Shown: positions 1-12,353, numbered from the stretch's first letter. The stretch: 64,000 nt of DNA from Hymenochaete sp. R1 (GCA_019400425.1 JAFREE010000046.1:93128-157127); one strand, 5' to 3'. Translations and numbers: made by a program. The notes: generated from the sequence alone by a model not told the origin.

Positions 1-2493
1 GCGTACTTGCCGCTGCGCCCTCCGTGACGCACGCAGGACATAGACACCCATCTCCCTACTGACGTCGAACGCACTCAAGCTCTGCCCTGCTTTCCTCCGC
101 CTATCGAGAATATGCAAAGCCCATCCTTTGACCTCCCTATCCAACCTTCCTGTCCGTATGCGATTGAAGCTCTTCCGCATTTCCTGAGAGTAGCACTGGA
201 GCATGATGGTGTATGCTGCAATAGGGAACACCCAGGGGCCCTTCGAGTCTTCGCTGAGCAACGCTACCATCTCAGGATCCCAGCTTGTATACTCGGCGAT
301 TTTACCTAGACGCCAAACACGTTCCGCGAGACCTGTTCGTCCATCTTTGACGAGACCGTTCAGGATGCAGACAAGGAACTCCGGCCCTAAGCCTATTGCA
401 CGACGGACCGCGATGTCCTTTCTGAAAGGATACTTTTGAGACCCGAGTGCGTTGCCCTCTAGACTGACTTCGGGATAGTCAACAGACTTGAGTTCGGGAA
501 TTAACGTGAAGATAATATTGGCTGCGACGCCTGGGTAGCCGGTAGCAGTCTTGTATTTGACGTAATTAAGGAGAGTCGTGAGGTTGGCCCGTAACATGGT
601 GTCCGAGGATGAGGCATCGAGGTAGGAATGGTCAAAGCTTTCGCCGAAGATTGATCGGATAAAACTGTCGGACTCGGCTTGTTCTGAACGAAGACAGCTT
701 ACCACAGCCGAGGGGGCTTCATCTGTGGTTCTTGAAACGTCCCTGTCCGTGGATCTGGAATGCCCTGATGCGACAACAGTCTGTTCCGCGTCTGTATGAC
801 ATTTACCAGATTCGGTGTCAATCAAGATAGGATGCTCCTGGTTCTCCTGTCTGGAGCGCAGAACTTCGATGACTTTGTCCGCCATGTCGTTTCGTCGAAG
901 CAGAGTCGCTCCTCGTAGAAGTTCATTATATGATTCAATATTAAGAGCGGGCTTGTTTACCTTGCCTTTGCTTCGCATAGTCCGAACGATGTCTTCCGCT
1001 TGTCTTGGACTCAGCTTGCGACGTAACGAATAACTCAGGAGAGCATTGTAGATGTTCGCATCAAGGCCTCGCATCTTCACTTCATCTTTTGAATTCCGGC
1101 GCGTAGCTTTTTTAACGAAGTCGTCCAAGATTTCATCGAAGTATTCGCGAGCATCTCGTCTCTCCCATGTACCTAGTCCTTCTCGACTGAGGGCCCAGAC
1201 ATTAGTAGACGGAGCGGATGGAAAAGTGACCAGTGTCCCGACGAGGGCTGCCATACAATCCTGCGTTATCAGACCATCATCAAGCATGCCCGCAAGAACA
1301 GCCAAAGCCTGGGCTGCTTCTTGAAACGACGGTTGAATAGCGTTTGGTGGTTGTGGCACTTCGTTCTGTATAGCAGGTTTCAGAACAGAAAAAATCTGCT
1401 TTATCGTCCATTTCTTGCTTGCCAAGTCGGGCGAGTCAGAAATCTGCGCCCTATAGGACACCTGGTACGGGACGATACGATCGATCAACTCCACTTTACC
1501 CTTTTCGGTCTCGACGATTGTCTGCGCGTCGGCTTGGGCCTGTGCTTTTGATAAAGCCGCCCGTGCTTGCCATTGCTTCACCAGAAACGCGAACAGGAAG
1601 CAAACGACCAGGATTTCTCCCTGGAGGAGGCACGCGTCAACCAACTGCTGAAACATCTGTCTTGCACGTTGGTTTTTGTATTGCTTCGCAGCAAAGAATA
1701 GCTGCAGTGCGACGCGAGTGCCTTGAGTTTCCACGTTCCGTACGCTTGAACGAAACGATAAAGGCGATCTAAGAAAATCCTTGACGAAGTTTGCCCGCGC
1801 TAGCTGTATCTGAGCCTTCGAACTCTTGTCCTTCATCGAAGTCGGCACTGTTTTACACAATGCTTCGTTCAGATACGCGAGCGTCCGGTCGTGCAGTCTC
1901 GGTTTTGGCCTCGAGTAGAGCAGTTCTCGTGCAACTTGCCCCGCTTCAACTGTAAGTCCCTGCCTCAAAAATTCGTGCAAAAGCGCGTGGATCGCGAGAC
2001 GTGGTGAAATCGCTTGGCCAAAGTCAATTGCGACGTTGGGGATAGGATGGTTGACACGTCCACCAAAAGCTCCGTAGTGCATGACGGACACTTGAAGGGA
2101 CCGGATGATGAGGAAGGCTTCATTCGGATTTGAGTTCCTGACGGCTATTCGAACAGCTTGCGCTGATGCTCTGGATAACTGTGATGCGGAGTCCCGCTGC
2201 ACATATGGCTGTGATATTTGCGGGCGAGTGAGAGTGGGAGGTTGAGAGAGCTCGGTGACAGGCAAAGGAGAAGGGGGTATAGAGGTGTCTCTGATAGCAG
2301 TTTTCACGAATGCCTGCGCTAACGATGCATAACCTGCTTTAATATTGGTATTCTCCGAGTACCCCCATTGCGAAAAAGTTCGCTGTGCTAGAATTTGGTT
2401 GGAAGGGCCTTGCCAAATCTTCGCCGCGGGTCGCGCCAGGCTCAATAGGGATTTATGTAGGACATTAGCCGTTGATGTCCAAGTGCATTGCAT
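1..2493 (-). CDS. Large mitochondrial PPR-like protein, N-terminal 831 codons (runs off left edge)
   Basis: I translated the minus strand from an ATG at 2493 to the window edge and found one open frame of 831 codons with no stop and no evident intron. The N-terminus (residues 1 to about 40) is rich in Arg, Lys, Ser, Thr and Leu and almost free of acidic residues, as in a mitochondrial presequence. The body is helical. It contains segments that read like pentatricopeptide repeats, for example VKMRGLDANIYNALLSYS (near 1030-1080) and NIESYNELLRGATLLRR (near 880-940), separated by low-similarity spacers. Fungal proteins of this type bind mitochondrial RNA, but the RNA target cannot be read from the sequence. 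The PPR assignment is inferred from repeat style, so another alpha-solenoid family is possible. The stop codon lies outside the window. An upstream exon (2569-2789) could be spliced in frame to extend the N-terminus. Confidence 0.6.
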   Translation of the reverse strand, partial: MQCTWTSTANVLHKSLLSLARPAAKIWQGPSNQILAQRTFSQWGYSENTNIKAGYASLAQAFVKTAIRDTSIPPSPLPVTELSQPPTLTRPQISQPYVQRDSASQLSRASAQAVRIAVRNSNPNEAFLIIRSLQVSVMHYGAFGGRVNHPIPNVAIDFGQAISPRLAIHALLHEFLRQGLTVEAGQVARELLYSRPKPRLHDRTLAYLNEALCKTVPTSMKDKSSKAQIQLARANFVKDFLRSPLSFRSSVRNVETQGTRVALQLFFAAKQYKNQRARQMFQQLVDACLLQGEILVVCFLFAFLVKQWQARAALSKAQAQADAQTIVETEKGKVELIDRIVPYQVSYRAQISDSPDLASKKWTIKQIFSVLKPAIQNEVPQPPNAIQPSFQEAAQALAVLAGMLDDGLITQDCMAALVGTLVTFPSAPSTNVWALSREGLGTWERRDAREYFDEILDDFVKKATRRNSKDEVKMRGLDANIYNALLSYSLRRKLSPRQAEDIVRTMRSKGKVNKPALNIESYNELLRGATLLRRNDMADKVIEVLRSRQENQEHPILIDTESGKCHTDAEQTVVASGHSRSTDRDVSRTTDEAPSAVVSCLRSEQAESDSFIRSIFGESFDHSYLDASSSDTMLRANLTTLLNYVKYKTATGYPGVAANIIFTLIPELKSVDYPEVSLEGNALGSQKYPFRKDIAVRRAIGLGPEFLVCILNGLVKDGRTGLAERVWRLGKIAEYTSWDPEMVALLSEDSKGPWVFPIAAYTIMLQCYSQEMRKSFNRIRTGRLDREVKGWALHILDRRRKAGQSLSAFDVSREMGVYVLRASRRAQRQVR

Positions 2494-3184
2494 CGATCTG
2501 GCATAGCACTAAGAGCACAAGTCAGTAAATTTATGACAAGAGAAGACGTATATAGCACATACCCAGAAAGTGCAATGTCTTCAGTATTCCGGGATGGTTG
2601 TCCTTGGTCTAGTTGGTGTTGAATCTTGAAGTTGAGGACGGGCGAGGCGAGCACAAAAACGTCGATCGGTCTTCCTTCGGAAAAACGCGGATTGACCGAG
2701 TCCGAAGAAAGGAGACCCAACTCGTCAATAATTTTGCTTTCTCCCTTCATCCACCAGATCACAACATCCGGAGGTTCATACCTCATCATGACATGCCAGT
2801 GATAGGTGGTGCACTTTCCATTATGTGAGTAGACTGACTCTCACTTCCTTTTCTTCATGATGATCGCATAAAAAAATGGAAGCGAGGGGAAGGAACATCT
2901 TCCAGTCTGGCGTGCGCCCTGCAGCCAGATTCGTTTTGAAGAAGGCTGCATTGGGTGTACTCGGGCGTTCTTCGCAATGCCCCACTTGTTTTGTCCATAG
3001 TTACTCTGATCTGTCTATCTTAAATCTTTCACTCGATATCTCTACCACTACTGATGAATATTATTCCTAGGTCCAGTACTAGTGTGTAGACGTACAAAAA
3101 TTGACTTCTAGATATTAATGACGACATAATGAATATGGTTTGAGGAAAAACCAATGCGATGTCTAAAGGCTTTAAGAATGCCCG
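2494..3184. other. Intergenic, possible upstream exon of the PPR-like gene
   Basis: This 0.7 kb stretch lies between the PPR-like start and the carrier stop. On the minus strand an ATG-initiated open stretch (2789 down to about 2569) ends at a good fungal 5' splice site (GTATGT). It is followed by a CTGAC branch-like sequence and two possible 3' sites. One 3' site leads to an early stop near 2442. The other (after CCAG) joins the PPR frame three nucleotides before its own ATG. I see nothing else in the interval. Confidence 0.35.
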
Positions 3185-4455
3185 CTATAACTTCTCGTCC
3201 TCTCGTCTTCTGGCTGCAGTCTTGAACAACCAAGCAAGGTTTTCATAGACAACGAAGGTGACACATGTACCAGGAAGCACACGAACGAGGTTTGTGCCCA
3301 GGCCCCTGTAGAATCCCCTCAACCCTTCTTCCCGCCAAGTGCGAGCAACGCACGAGGAAATATTGGGATAAAGGCGCGATGTGGCGTTGTTCTGTATTCT
3401 AGACCTGACAACCTGGTATGGGTACGTCGACGCCAGAGCCAAGAGCTTGGATGCTCCCGAAATGACGGTGTATGTTGTATTGGACTACGCAAACGACTTC
3501 ATCTCTGCATCATACAATATGAAAAGCATATGAATAGGGGACACACCAGTTTCTCTGCATCTACAGTCCACTCCTGACCGGCCCTTTCGAACCTCCGTCG
3601 TTTCTGTTGAGTACAGAGCCACTTGAGTTGCTCGTAGCCCATGAACTGAATGGCCCCATTGCTAACTCCGACAAGTGCCAGACTCGTCCCCTTGTACAGA
3701 CCACGTAAACCCTCGGCGCGATATACCGACGATAGACCATCTATGAAGTCCATTAGCGACCCCTACATAGTCGTAATTAACATTTGCATGAAACTCACTC
3801 CATAAATTCCGATAAGCAAGCTCGCTTCCGGGCGTTGTCGTAAACATCCTGACCTTGACCACCCAGATAGGGTTCGTCATGATAGCGGTCACGGCGCCTA
3901 GTCGACTGATTAGTATGCGCGCTTTCCACGAATGAGAGAGGGTGCGAACTTGCTTCGGCAGCGTAAAGAAGAGTCGTAGCGGAGGAAAACTTGTACGCGG
4001 GATCTCCAGTCGGCGACATACGCTTCTTGAGCATGTTGTAGCTGCGAGTCATAAGTCCAAGTCCAAGATGAAAGTATCAAAGATACGCACAAGAGAAAAT
4101 ATAGCCCCCAACTGCTGGCGTTGCCTGCAATATTAGCACCCACTCCTCTGTACAGACCACGGATGCCATGAGACGTATAGATGCCTCGAAGTGATTGATA
4201 GATGGCCTTGCCGATTCCACCTTGCGGCTTGTCCGTTGACACTTGGAACTTCACCTTGAGGAGGTCCAAAGGGTGCATGCAGAGCACGGCGACCGTGCCT
4301 GCCCCGATGCCTGCAGCTGCATGGTCCTTCAAAGCCGGAATTAAGCCAAGTTATTTTATTTCGCGGAAAATAATAAGCGGGACACATACGAGAGCTGCTG
4401 TCGGGAAGAAGCTTGGTGCTGGCTTTGAGGTTGTGCCAGCGGCTGACGATAACAT
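3185..4455 (-). CDS. FLX1: Mitochondrial FAD/folate carrier (SLC25A32 / Flx1 family)
   Basis: This is a six-helix mitochondrial carrier expected in the inner membrane, where Flx1/SLC25A32 proteins move FAD or folate. Three carrier signatures are visible: HPLDLLKVKFQV in repeat 1, TNPIWVVKVRMF in repeat 2 and STYPYQVVRSRIQ in repeat 3. The replacement of the usual P-x-D by PIW and PYQ in repeats 2 and 3 is typical of this subfamily. The ATG at 4455 was chosen because it begins MLSSAAGTTSKPAP and splices (GTATGT...AAG) in frame into DHAAAGIGAGTVAVL. Neither later candidate start is an ATG. Four further introns were placed by frame: one has the unusual donor GTTCGC, one ends at a CATAG, and the last exon begins at 3484. 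The gene is divergent from prolyl oligopeptidase with 0.85 kb between starts. FAD versus folate cannot be decided from sequence alone. Confidence 0.88.
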
Positions 4456-5308
4456 ACCAAGTCAAGTCCGTTCAGCTCTGCTAGTTCTTCTCCGAGTTGT
4501 TGAGAAAAGTCGGTGAAGTCATCACTTAGGCGTAAAAACTCGGTCACATGACAGGGAAGTATTCTTGTGTAATGAGTCTAGTGTAATCAAATGCGCGCGT
4601 GTCTTGTCCAGCGATCGTCGCGGGTCTCCTTTTCTCTCTTCCTCTTTTTCTCGTTCAGAAAACAGCAGGTGGATTCAACGGGTTCTCAGGCCATAAATTT
4701 AGCCACACGCGCATATCCTGGTGTGTAAGGAAATAGACCCGTGAAGGCAGTTTACTTCCCTGCTCCAAGTCGTGTTATACTAATAGGTCGGTGAGATTCC
4801 GTTTTATTTATTTATTCAAATACGTATAACAAAAGGCTTGTCCAGTAGCGCTTTTATACAGATACAGAGTGCTTATCGATCCCTTCTTCCCATCTGATAG
4901 ATATCTCGGATTTAAGATAGAGATCGGAGTCAGCTGAGGTACTCCTTTGGCCTTACTCACTCAGCAGAGCAGAGCAGAGCTCGTCGCGAGTCCAAGTTCA
5001 GTCCAGGTCGAACCCCCAATCACCATAGACCGCGCTCAATCGAGGGCTCGGTCCTTCACCTCACCACCTCCTTCCGCTCTCGGTGATTGGTCTGCTCTCA
5101 TTTGATACTCCATCTCATGTTCTCGGCCCACCACACACGCGCACGCGCACTCCTCCTCAGGCCGCGTTCACTGCATCCGAGGGGTTGTTCCCCAGTTCTG
5201 GCGCATATTTATACCCTCCCATGCTTGCCCCTTCGCTCGCAATCGCAATCCCTCCCCCTCCGTTTGTCCTCAACTTTGTCTGGGAACCGTCTTTCTTCCC
5301 AATTCGAA
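4456..5308. promoter_or_regulatory. Divergent promoter region, Flx1-like carrier / prolyl oligopeptidase
   Basis: This 853 bp lies between two divergent start codons. A TATTTATA element sits at 5206-5213, about 95 bp before the peptidase ATG, and could serve as a TATA box. A short GAGCA-type direct repeat lies around 4970-4986. Open frames here (for example from about 5083) run into the peptidase gene in the wrong frame and look like 5' UTR. No gene was recognised. Confidence 0.5.
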
Positions 5309-8300
5309 ATGGCTACTCCCAAACCGACTTGGACGCCCCCGGCATACCCGGCCTCCCGCAAGACTGATACAGTGAATGTTTATAAGAGCGAAAAGCACGG
5401 GGAGGTGCGCGTTCCAGATCCGTTCGACTGGCTCGAGGAACACAGTCAGGAGACAGATGCTTGGACGACCGCGCAAGCGGACCTGACGCGTCAGTTCCTT
5501 GACCAGAATCCTCACCGGGAGGACCTGGAAAAGGAGCTCAGGGCAAACTTTGATTTTGAAAAGGTCAGACCCCCATCTGAACTCATAAGTCAGCTCATGG
5601 ACTTTGAACATCTGTCCAGTTCTCTCGTCCCGTCCAGAAGAAAGACGGCCGGTGGTACTGGTCATATAACAGCGGCCTTCAGGCTCAATCCGGTGAGTGC
5701 CTTATTTCCTTTCTCCTCATGCACCGCATGAGGTAAATCCCGTCTTTGTCTCTCCTATCTGAATATGCTTGACTCCGAATACCAGTCTTCTATCGGTCGA
5801 AAGGCTCATCACTTCCTCTCGTATCCGACCAGTCGGGCCCTGAACGAGACGGCGAGATCTTTTTTGACGTAAGCCAACGAGAGAGATCGCTGACTTGTAT
5901 GAAGGAATGACTGACGTGGTTTTCTCCACCTGACAGCAAAATTTAATCACGGATGACGGAACCGGAGCACTTGCTACCTCCGCATTCTCAGAGGATGGCA
6001 AATTTTTTGCTTACGGAGTTTCACTTTCGGTACGTTTACTGCCTCTCGCGGTTCATTGCTACGCGTAATGCAGCGCTGAGGAACGTGATTTCCACCCCTT
6101 GTTCATTAGGGCAGCGATTTCTGTACGATCTACGTTCGAAGTACAGATTCGCCATTCGTCGACAAGGCTCAACGAGATATTGCCTCCGACACGGGGCGCC
6201 TCCGCGATGAGCTCCGGTTCGTCAAGTTTTCGTCGATCACATGGACGAAGGACTCGAAGGGTTTCTTTTATCAAGTACGCCATCTCTTCGGTTTTTTGCA
6301 TGTACGGCTTGCGGCAGTGTAATGTGTACTGATCAGAGCGGCGATAGCGCATGCCTTCTCGAGCCTCGCACGGTGCGGATGCATCCAATGACACGCCCGG
6401 TATCGAGACCGATAAAGATGAAAATGCAATGCTAATGTATCATCGCATCGGGACACCACAAGGTGCGTAACTCGCCTTATCTTATTACCTTGACGGCAGC
6501 GGGACCAAAAGCACGAGCATTCATGCAAAAATTTCAGAGGAGGATGTCCTCTTGATGAAAAATCCCGAACACCCCGAATGGATGTGGGGAGCAGACGTAT
6601 CGCTCGACGGAAACTACCTCTCGCTATACACTACGAAGGACACATCGAGGGTGCGATAATTTTTTTGTATACCTCGACAGCAGAGACCGAGTTTGTCCGT
6701 CACGTATCTTTAGAAAGTGAACTTGTGGGTGGCCGATTTGAGGGAAAAGGAAATTGGGCTTAATATGAAGTGGGTCAAAGTCGTTAATGACTTCGACGCT
6801 GCATATCATATGTAAGGACCATGTTCATCTTTAAACCGCCTTTCCCCTCAAAAGTAACCTCCGCACCCAGTATCGGAAATGACGGGTCCAAACTGTACCT
6901 GACGACGAACAAAGACGCTTCCCAGTTCAAAGTTATCACAATTGACCTTTTGGATCCGTCTCTCGCGCAAAAGGACCTTATTCCTGAAGATAAAGACGCA
7001 AAGCTCGAGAGCGCAGACATGGTCAACGACAAGTACCTTGCCTTGGTATACAAACGGAACGTGCGTCCTCCCGCGTATAACAAACATCTTCAAGTGGCTC
7101 TGAATTAACTCCACAATTCCGCTCTATTGTAGGTGAAAGACGAGCTCTATCTTTACGACACGACAGGAAAGAAACTCCAGCGCCTCGCGACCGACTTTGT
7201 CGGAAAGATCGATGTGACGGCCCGCCGAGACCAAAATTGGCTATTCGCGACTCTCAGCGGGTTTACCACGCCCTGTACCCTCGCCCGATACGACTTTACG
7301 GAATCGAAAGAAGCCGAGAAATGGAGCGTGTATCGATCGACCAAATTAAAAGGATTGGATCCGAACGACTTTACGGCAGAGCAGGTTTGGTACGAGAGTC
7401 ATGACGGGACGAAAGTGCCGATGTTCGTCGTTCGGCACAAGTTGACGCCTACGGACGGGACAGCACCGGCGTTGCAATACGGTAAGAGAGGAGATATTGT
7501 TTCGTTGTACCTTGGTAGCAGCTTACGTCGTAACAGGTTATGGCGGCTTCTCCATCTCCATCAATCCATTCTTCAGCGTCAACTTCATGACGTTCCTCAA
7601 ACACTACCGCGCAGTCATGGCAGTCCCAAATATCCGAGGAGGTAAGGGTTCATCGGTCCGGCTTTTGCGTGTCTATGGTGTACTTACTGCGGGTGACGTG
7701 CTTTAGGGGGCGAATTCGGAGAAGAGTGGCACCTGGCTGGCACAAAGGAGCGCAAGGTTTGCACAATTGTGCGGGTTTTCACCGGGCCGAATGACTAACC
7801 GGTAGTCCAGATGAATGTTTTCCTCGACTTCATCGCTGCTACGTCAGTCATTCGAACTTACGTTTACGATTGTAATGCTAACGGTTTTCCGATACTCTAG
7901 TCAATACCTAAAGGACAATAAGATTGCCTCGCCCGACCATATCGCCATAAACGGTGGCTCTAACGGAGGTGAGTTTCCACTCTTGCTCCCACCCTGACTC
8001 GCGAAGTGTTGGCTGAACATGATTCTCCAGGGCTCCTCGTTGCCGCCTGCGAGAACATTGCCCCGGAAGGTACTTTCGGCGCTGTACTTGCCGATGTTGG
8101 CGTTCTCGACATGTTGAAAGTGAGCGCCCGATCGTGACCATCCCACACAAGACAATCGACCTCACTCACACTGACGCGTTTCCCAGTTCCACAAATTCAC
8201 TTGTGGAAAGGCGTGGACTTCAGACTACGGCGATCCTGACGACGCTCACGATTTCGATTTCATCTATCCTTATTCCCCGCTTCATAACATACCCAAGAAC

Positions 8301-8710
8301 GTAACTCTACCGCCAACGATGCTTCTCACCGCCGACCGTAAGTGTTCCTGCTTTTTGATCAACCATGCATCCTCTGGGTATTTCGTTTACACGCTGCGAG
8401 CTTACTGAGCAAACGATTATCAGATGACGACCGCGTGGTACCGCTTCACTCCTTCAAACATGCTGCTGCGTTGCAGCAGACCCTGCCGAACAACAAATAC
8501 CCTCTTCTCATCCGTGTGGATAAGAAGGCAGGACACGGAGCGGGTAAGAACACGGAGATGAGGTTCGTCGATTTACCCCTTTGTATCCGCTTTTTTGTAT
8601 TGAAAGTTCCCTCTTTTCCTCTTTCTCTTTACGCGCTTAGAATCAAGGAGGCTGCGGATAAACTAGGATTCGTCGCTCAAACCTTGGGCTTAAAGTGGCA
8701 CGCATCGTAA
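5309..8710 (+). CDS. Prolyl oligopeptidase (S9A serine peptidase)
   Basis: This cytosolic serine peptidase cleaves short peptides after proline. The ATG at 5309 gives MATPKPTWTPPAYP, then the N-terminal VPDPFDWLEE typical of the family. A beta-propeller segment follows, then the alpha/beta-hydrolase domain with GYGGFSISINPFFSVNF and NIRGGGEFGEEWH. The catalytic triad is present: Ser in GGSNGG (interrupted by an intron near 7968-8030), Asp in DHDDRVVPLHSFK (about 8466) and His in KAGHGAGKNTE (about 8535). I spliced the N-terminal exons by hand and the frame stays open, so the gene looks intact. It has about a dozen short introns and an estimated length of about 730 residues, normal for the family. 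Agaric relatives include a housekeeping form and a form that macrocyclises ribosomal peptides. I saw no peptide-precursor gene in the flanks, so I read this as the housekeeping type. Confidence 0.93.
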
Positions 8711-9235
8711 GACCCCTTCACAACGGATTTCTTTCTTTTCTAGCAGTATCGAACCAGACCTTCGTTACGGACGTTTTAATTGACCAATGGACATTGATTA
8801 ACCAATTTGACATCTACACAAAAATCACACCCTGGGGTTTCCGTTCGTCTCGTCTCGTCGTCTGCCTCCGCACCCCTTTAAGGATAAAGGATAAATCCGG
8901 ACAAATCGACAAATCGAAGCTTAAACTCTATCAGAGGTTTAACAAATAGCCGTGGGTCCGGAAGCTCGGTCGGGACTATTCCTTAATAACGATGTCAACA
9001 AGCAGACGGATGGAAAGGCGTCGACAGCTTGCTGGTTTGTGAGATGCTTTCCCCCTCGAGCTCGAGCTAAGTTCCCGCGTCCAATCCTCCTCTTCAAGAT
9101 CTGGCGCTAGAGTAATCCTTCTCCTATCGCGGAGGTCGGTCCGCCTTTACCAGTCTTGGATGCTGCGATAATTCAACCCTCGCTTCCGTATTCACAAGCC
9201 GGGATGCGTCTCGTAACTGCTATGACCTAGGATGT
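8711..9235. other. Convergent intergenic region
   Basis: This 525 bp lies between the stop of prolyl oligopeptidase (+) and the stop of arrestin-like gene 1 (-). It should hold the two 3' UTRs. No coding potential or repeat was noticed. Confidence 0.5.
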
Positions 9236-10938
9236 CTAAAAGGCAAAGAGTGATTGTGGTGCGGGTCCATCTGGAAGGAAAGTCGCAATTTCAACTGGTG
9301 TCCGAACATGACATTCTCTTCCAGATGGTATAAACCCAGGAGCGTTAAATGCCTTGACCAACACCTCATACTAGTGAAAGAAGAACAAGTCAAGACGTAT
9401 TACAAACGTGCAATAAGAAGGATATCCCACGTTTGTTTCTATTCGACCGAAAGAAAAGGACGGAGACGTCGTCGCGGGTATCGGTATTTCGCCTTGTATA
9501 AGCCTCCTGTTATTTAACGGCGGCCGCGGAGAGTGGGCCCAGGCTCCCTCGCCGATGATCTTGTCTTGACCTTCTAGACCGAGTTCGCCGCCTCCCTTTG
9601 ACCGCAGTATCAAGCTTCGTTTGAGAAGGATCCGTGGTGCTGAGGAACTCGACAGCAACTCAAGAAGATTCGGATTGTCACACGCTATAAGGAGGGCACA
9701 CGAGATGAACGACCCCCTGGTGTAGCATAACTAGGCCCAAATTGATAGAAGTCAGTACGGGAGAATACAGCAGGTTTTCGGTCTAGAAGTGACTTACCGG
9801 AAGCGCGAGTGCGAGCTAAGGGCGTGGGATAGATGCTTCGGTGTGAGTGTAAAGTATTTATGAGATAAGAAAGGTATTGAACCCACGGTGCAGTAAAATG
9901 AAACGGAAGCCCTGTGGAAGGTCCCTCGCATCTCAATCTCGGGAAGGACACGCCAACCATCCGGGTCCGAATCAAAGCACGGGGCCGGAAGAAGCTTCTG
10001 GTACGCAAGCTGCCTTAATATTGACGGATGGTCAGGCTGTGACCCGGTCATATAGTTGATTGGGATCGAAAGGCTTTGCGGAGAAGTGTGAGACTGACTG
10101 ATCAATTCACATCTATAGGATAAGATGATGGCACACCTGCTACCCACTCGGAAGCTCGGCCGCTTTATTCGTACAACCAGCTCATAGCCGATACGAGCGC
10201 TGCCTTCCGAGTGCTTCTGACGCAGAGAAGGTGGGAGCCTCGTCCCGCTGACGTTCCCATGGCCGAGCTTCCTTTCCTGTTTCTCTGACATCTCCAGAGC
10301 CCCAGGGAGGTCAATCTTGAAGCTCCAAGAGTATTTCCCGTGCAACCTGCTGCAGTGGGTCGAACTCTGAACCATGAAATCGTCGTCTGTTCGAGAAGGA
10401 TCGCCCATGGAGCTATCCCACAATGTTTCTGAGATGTGCATGAACGTCTTGGATTCGAAGCCCGGGATGACATAGTACCCGTCGACCTATATGCGGTCAC
10501 CGCGTTGTTGAGTCATTCCCCCCACTATTATTGGATTTTGACACTGACCGAGACCATGACCGCACGAATCCTGTCCGGAGTTCGTAGACTAAGATCCACG
10601 GAGCCCGAGATCGACTGACCCTCTGCGTAAGCCGGGTGTTCGGCCGAAGATGAAGCCCAGCTGTGTAGATGCACCGACATGAAAGGGTAGCCACTGGAAG
10701 ACCGAAGATGGAAGAGGTGCGCGGCGGGAGGGATTGAGCTGCTAGAAGAGCTGGAGTGGTGGTGACTAGAAGTCATCATGGTCCTGTCAAATTCCGCAGT
10801 GTAATCGACAGGAGACCATACGCGTTCGTCACTGCCAGAAGATGTTGGCGGATGACTGGACGCGAAAGGATGGGCTACTGAACGCGTCGAATCTTGTGAC
10901 ATGCTGCCCAAGAGCTCGAGGTTAGCGGACATGGACAT
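9236..10938 (-). CDS. Arrestin-like protein 1 (arrestin N/C fold)
   Basis: The ATG at 10938 opens a Ser/Pro/His-rich, probably disordered N-terminus. An arrestin-type sandwich follows with ISGSVDLSLRTPDRIRAVMVS, then VDGYYVIPGFESKTFMHIS, YSWSFKIDLP, GYELVVRIKRPSFRVGSR and LALALPLCYTRGSFISCALL. Introns were placed by matching the paralogue at 26.1-27.9 kb. One joins AVMVS to VDGYY. Two flank a micro-exon encoding LALALP. Another joins RIETN to YEVLVKAF, and the frame ends with DGPAPQSLFAF and TAG at 9236-9238. Arrestin-like proteins of fungi commonly bridge cargo to ubiquitin ligases in trafficking. No PPxY motif was noticed, so that role is not shown here. The function is unknown beyond the fold. 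Confidence 0.78.
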
Positions 10939-12353
10939 GAGCCAAATCGAACAAACTAGTGACTAGTGCGGGGAGGGTGATGATGATGGTGGGAGGTGGA
11001 TAAGAAGCCTGTCAAGGGGGGTTCAAGATCATTTTTAAACCCGAAACGAGTTCTGAGCGGGCTGCGGGGTGAGAGAGCAGGGAGGGAAGGCCTAAGGAGG
11101 GATTCATTTCGTCTTTTTTAGGTTCCGGGGCCAGCCTCGAGTGAAAAGAAAGCTTCGGTCACGGTCCAAGAATTAATGCGGCCGGCAGTCGGCTACCTTT
11201 TTGCATCCTAAGTCCTCCTTCAGCGCGCCGCCCCGTTCGCGATCAGATATCTTTGTTCAAACAGCACTAGCACTAGTAATCTGCTCGCTGAACGTGTTTG
11301 ATATGATATTCATATGAGTTGGCGCCTCTGATGTCCTTCGAAGACACTTCGACAAATGTGAGAATCTGCCATACACGGGCACCCACAAACTCGTCCACTC
11401 AGAAATCTCCCAGTTCCGTCCAATTCGGTCTGCTTGAGAGTGTGAGCTTCAGTGCTAGCTATGTGCTATGTCGAGATCTCTCAGCAGAACTCACATTTAC
11501 AAATAAGAAGTCCAAGTTTGTGTATCAACCACGCTAGATCTTGAGAAGAACACGGTATCAGTTCGATAGCAATATATCGACTTTTTTTTGCTGCGCTTGA
11601 TGCGGTGAAATGCCGTAAAGGAAGTAGACTTCCCGACATATCTGTTTGAATGGGAAACCCGAGTAAAGAACATGTGTTGTCAAATCTATCGTGCGTGCGT
11701 GCACAATTTCGACAGGGAGGTGAGGTGAGGAACAAGACCCGCAGGGAAGGGACAGCATCGTGTTCGTGTTAGTGTTGTATATGATCGGCAGTCTACCATT
11801 CGGTGTAGTGCTAAGCGATGACAAAAAAAATAGGACATTTATTGGGGGTGTCCAACTTTATTCTCTCCGATTCAATGGATGGATTCAATTCAGGCTCGCG
11901 GTAGCCTACGGCTGGAGACTAGATACGGTATAAGTAAACGAGAAGCGGTCCGATCACGCTCCGTACTTGCACTTATAAAGGCAGCTGGAGTCCGATATTT
12001 GAAAGACAGAAAAGAAGAAAAGAGTACGAATTGAACTGACTTGCGATGAATAGTGCAGTCCTCCTGTTAAAGACTACGCACAAATCGGTGAACCTATTTG
12101 GCCATACAATAGTCATGGGACAGTCGACAGAGTTCTTGATGGAGGGTCTCATGCCGATGACGGATGCGCCACATTCCGGTATTCAAAGCTGATTCATTAA
12201 GATCTTGTGGCCATCAAAATATCGGGAGAAAGTGAAAAAAAAGTTATACGTCAGCGAGAGCAATTAGAGTCATCGTTGTTCAATATACAGTGTAAATGCG
12301 GCGTCAAATCAACAATGCAAAGATGACAGAGAGATCTGCAGAACCCTTCGCTC
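10939..12353. other. Long intergenic region without a recognised gene
   Basis: This 1.4 kb lies between the eIF2B delta stop and the start of arrestin-like gene 1. It probably contains the promoter of the arrestin gene and the 3' UTR of eIF2B delta. Short open frames (11319-11537 on +, 11558-11824 on -) have no recognisable motif or consistent splice context. I saw no tRNA or repeat family. Confidence 0.4.

Noticed and set aside
4960..5060. GGTTCGAC-like B-box on the minus strand suggesting a tRNA
   Set aside because: The bases after the GGTTCGA core do not fit the B-box, no A-box lies at the right distance, and no acceptor stem could be paired.
5309..8710. Prolyl oligopeptidase as part of a cyclic-peptide toxin cluster
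   Set aside because: I found no short precursor-peptide gene, P450 or other tailoring enzyme nearby, and the neighbours are housekeeping genes. The housekeeping form is the simpler reading.
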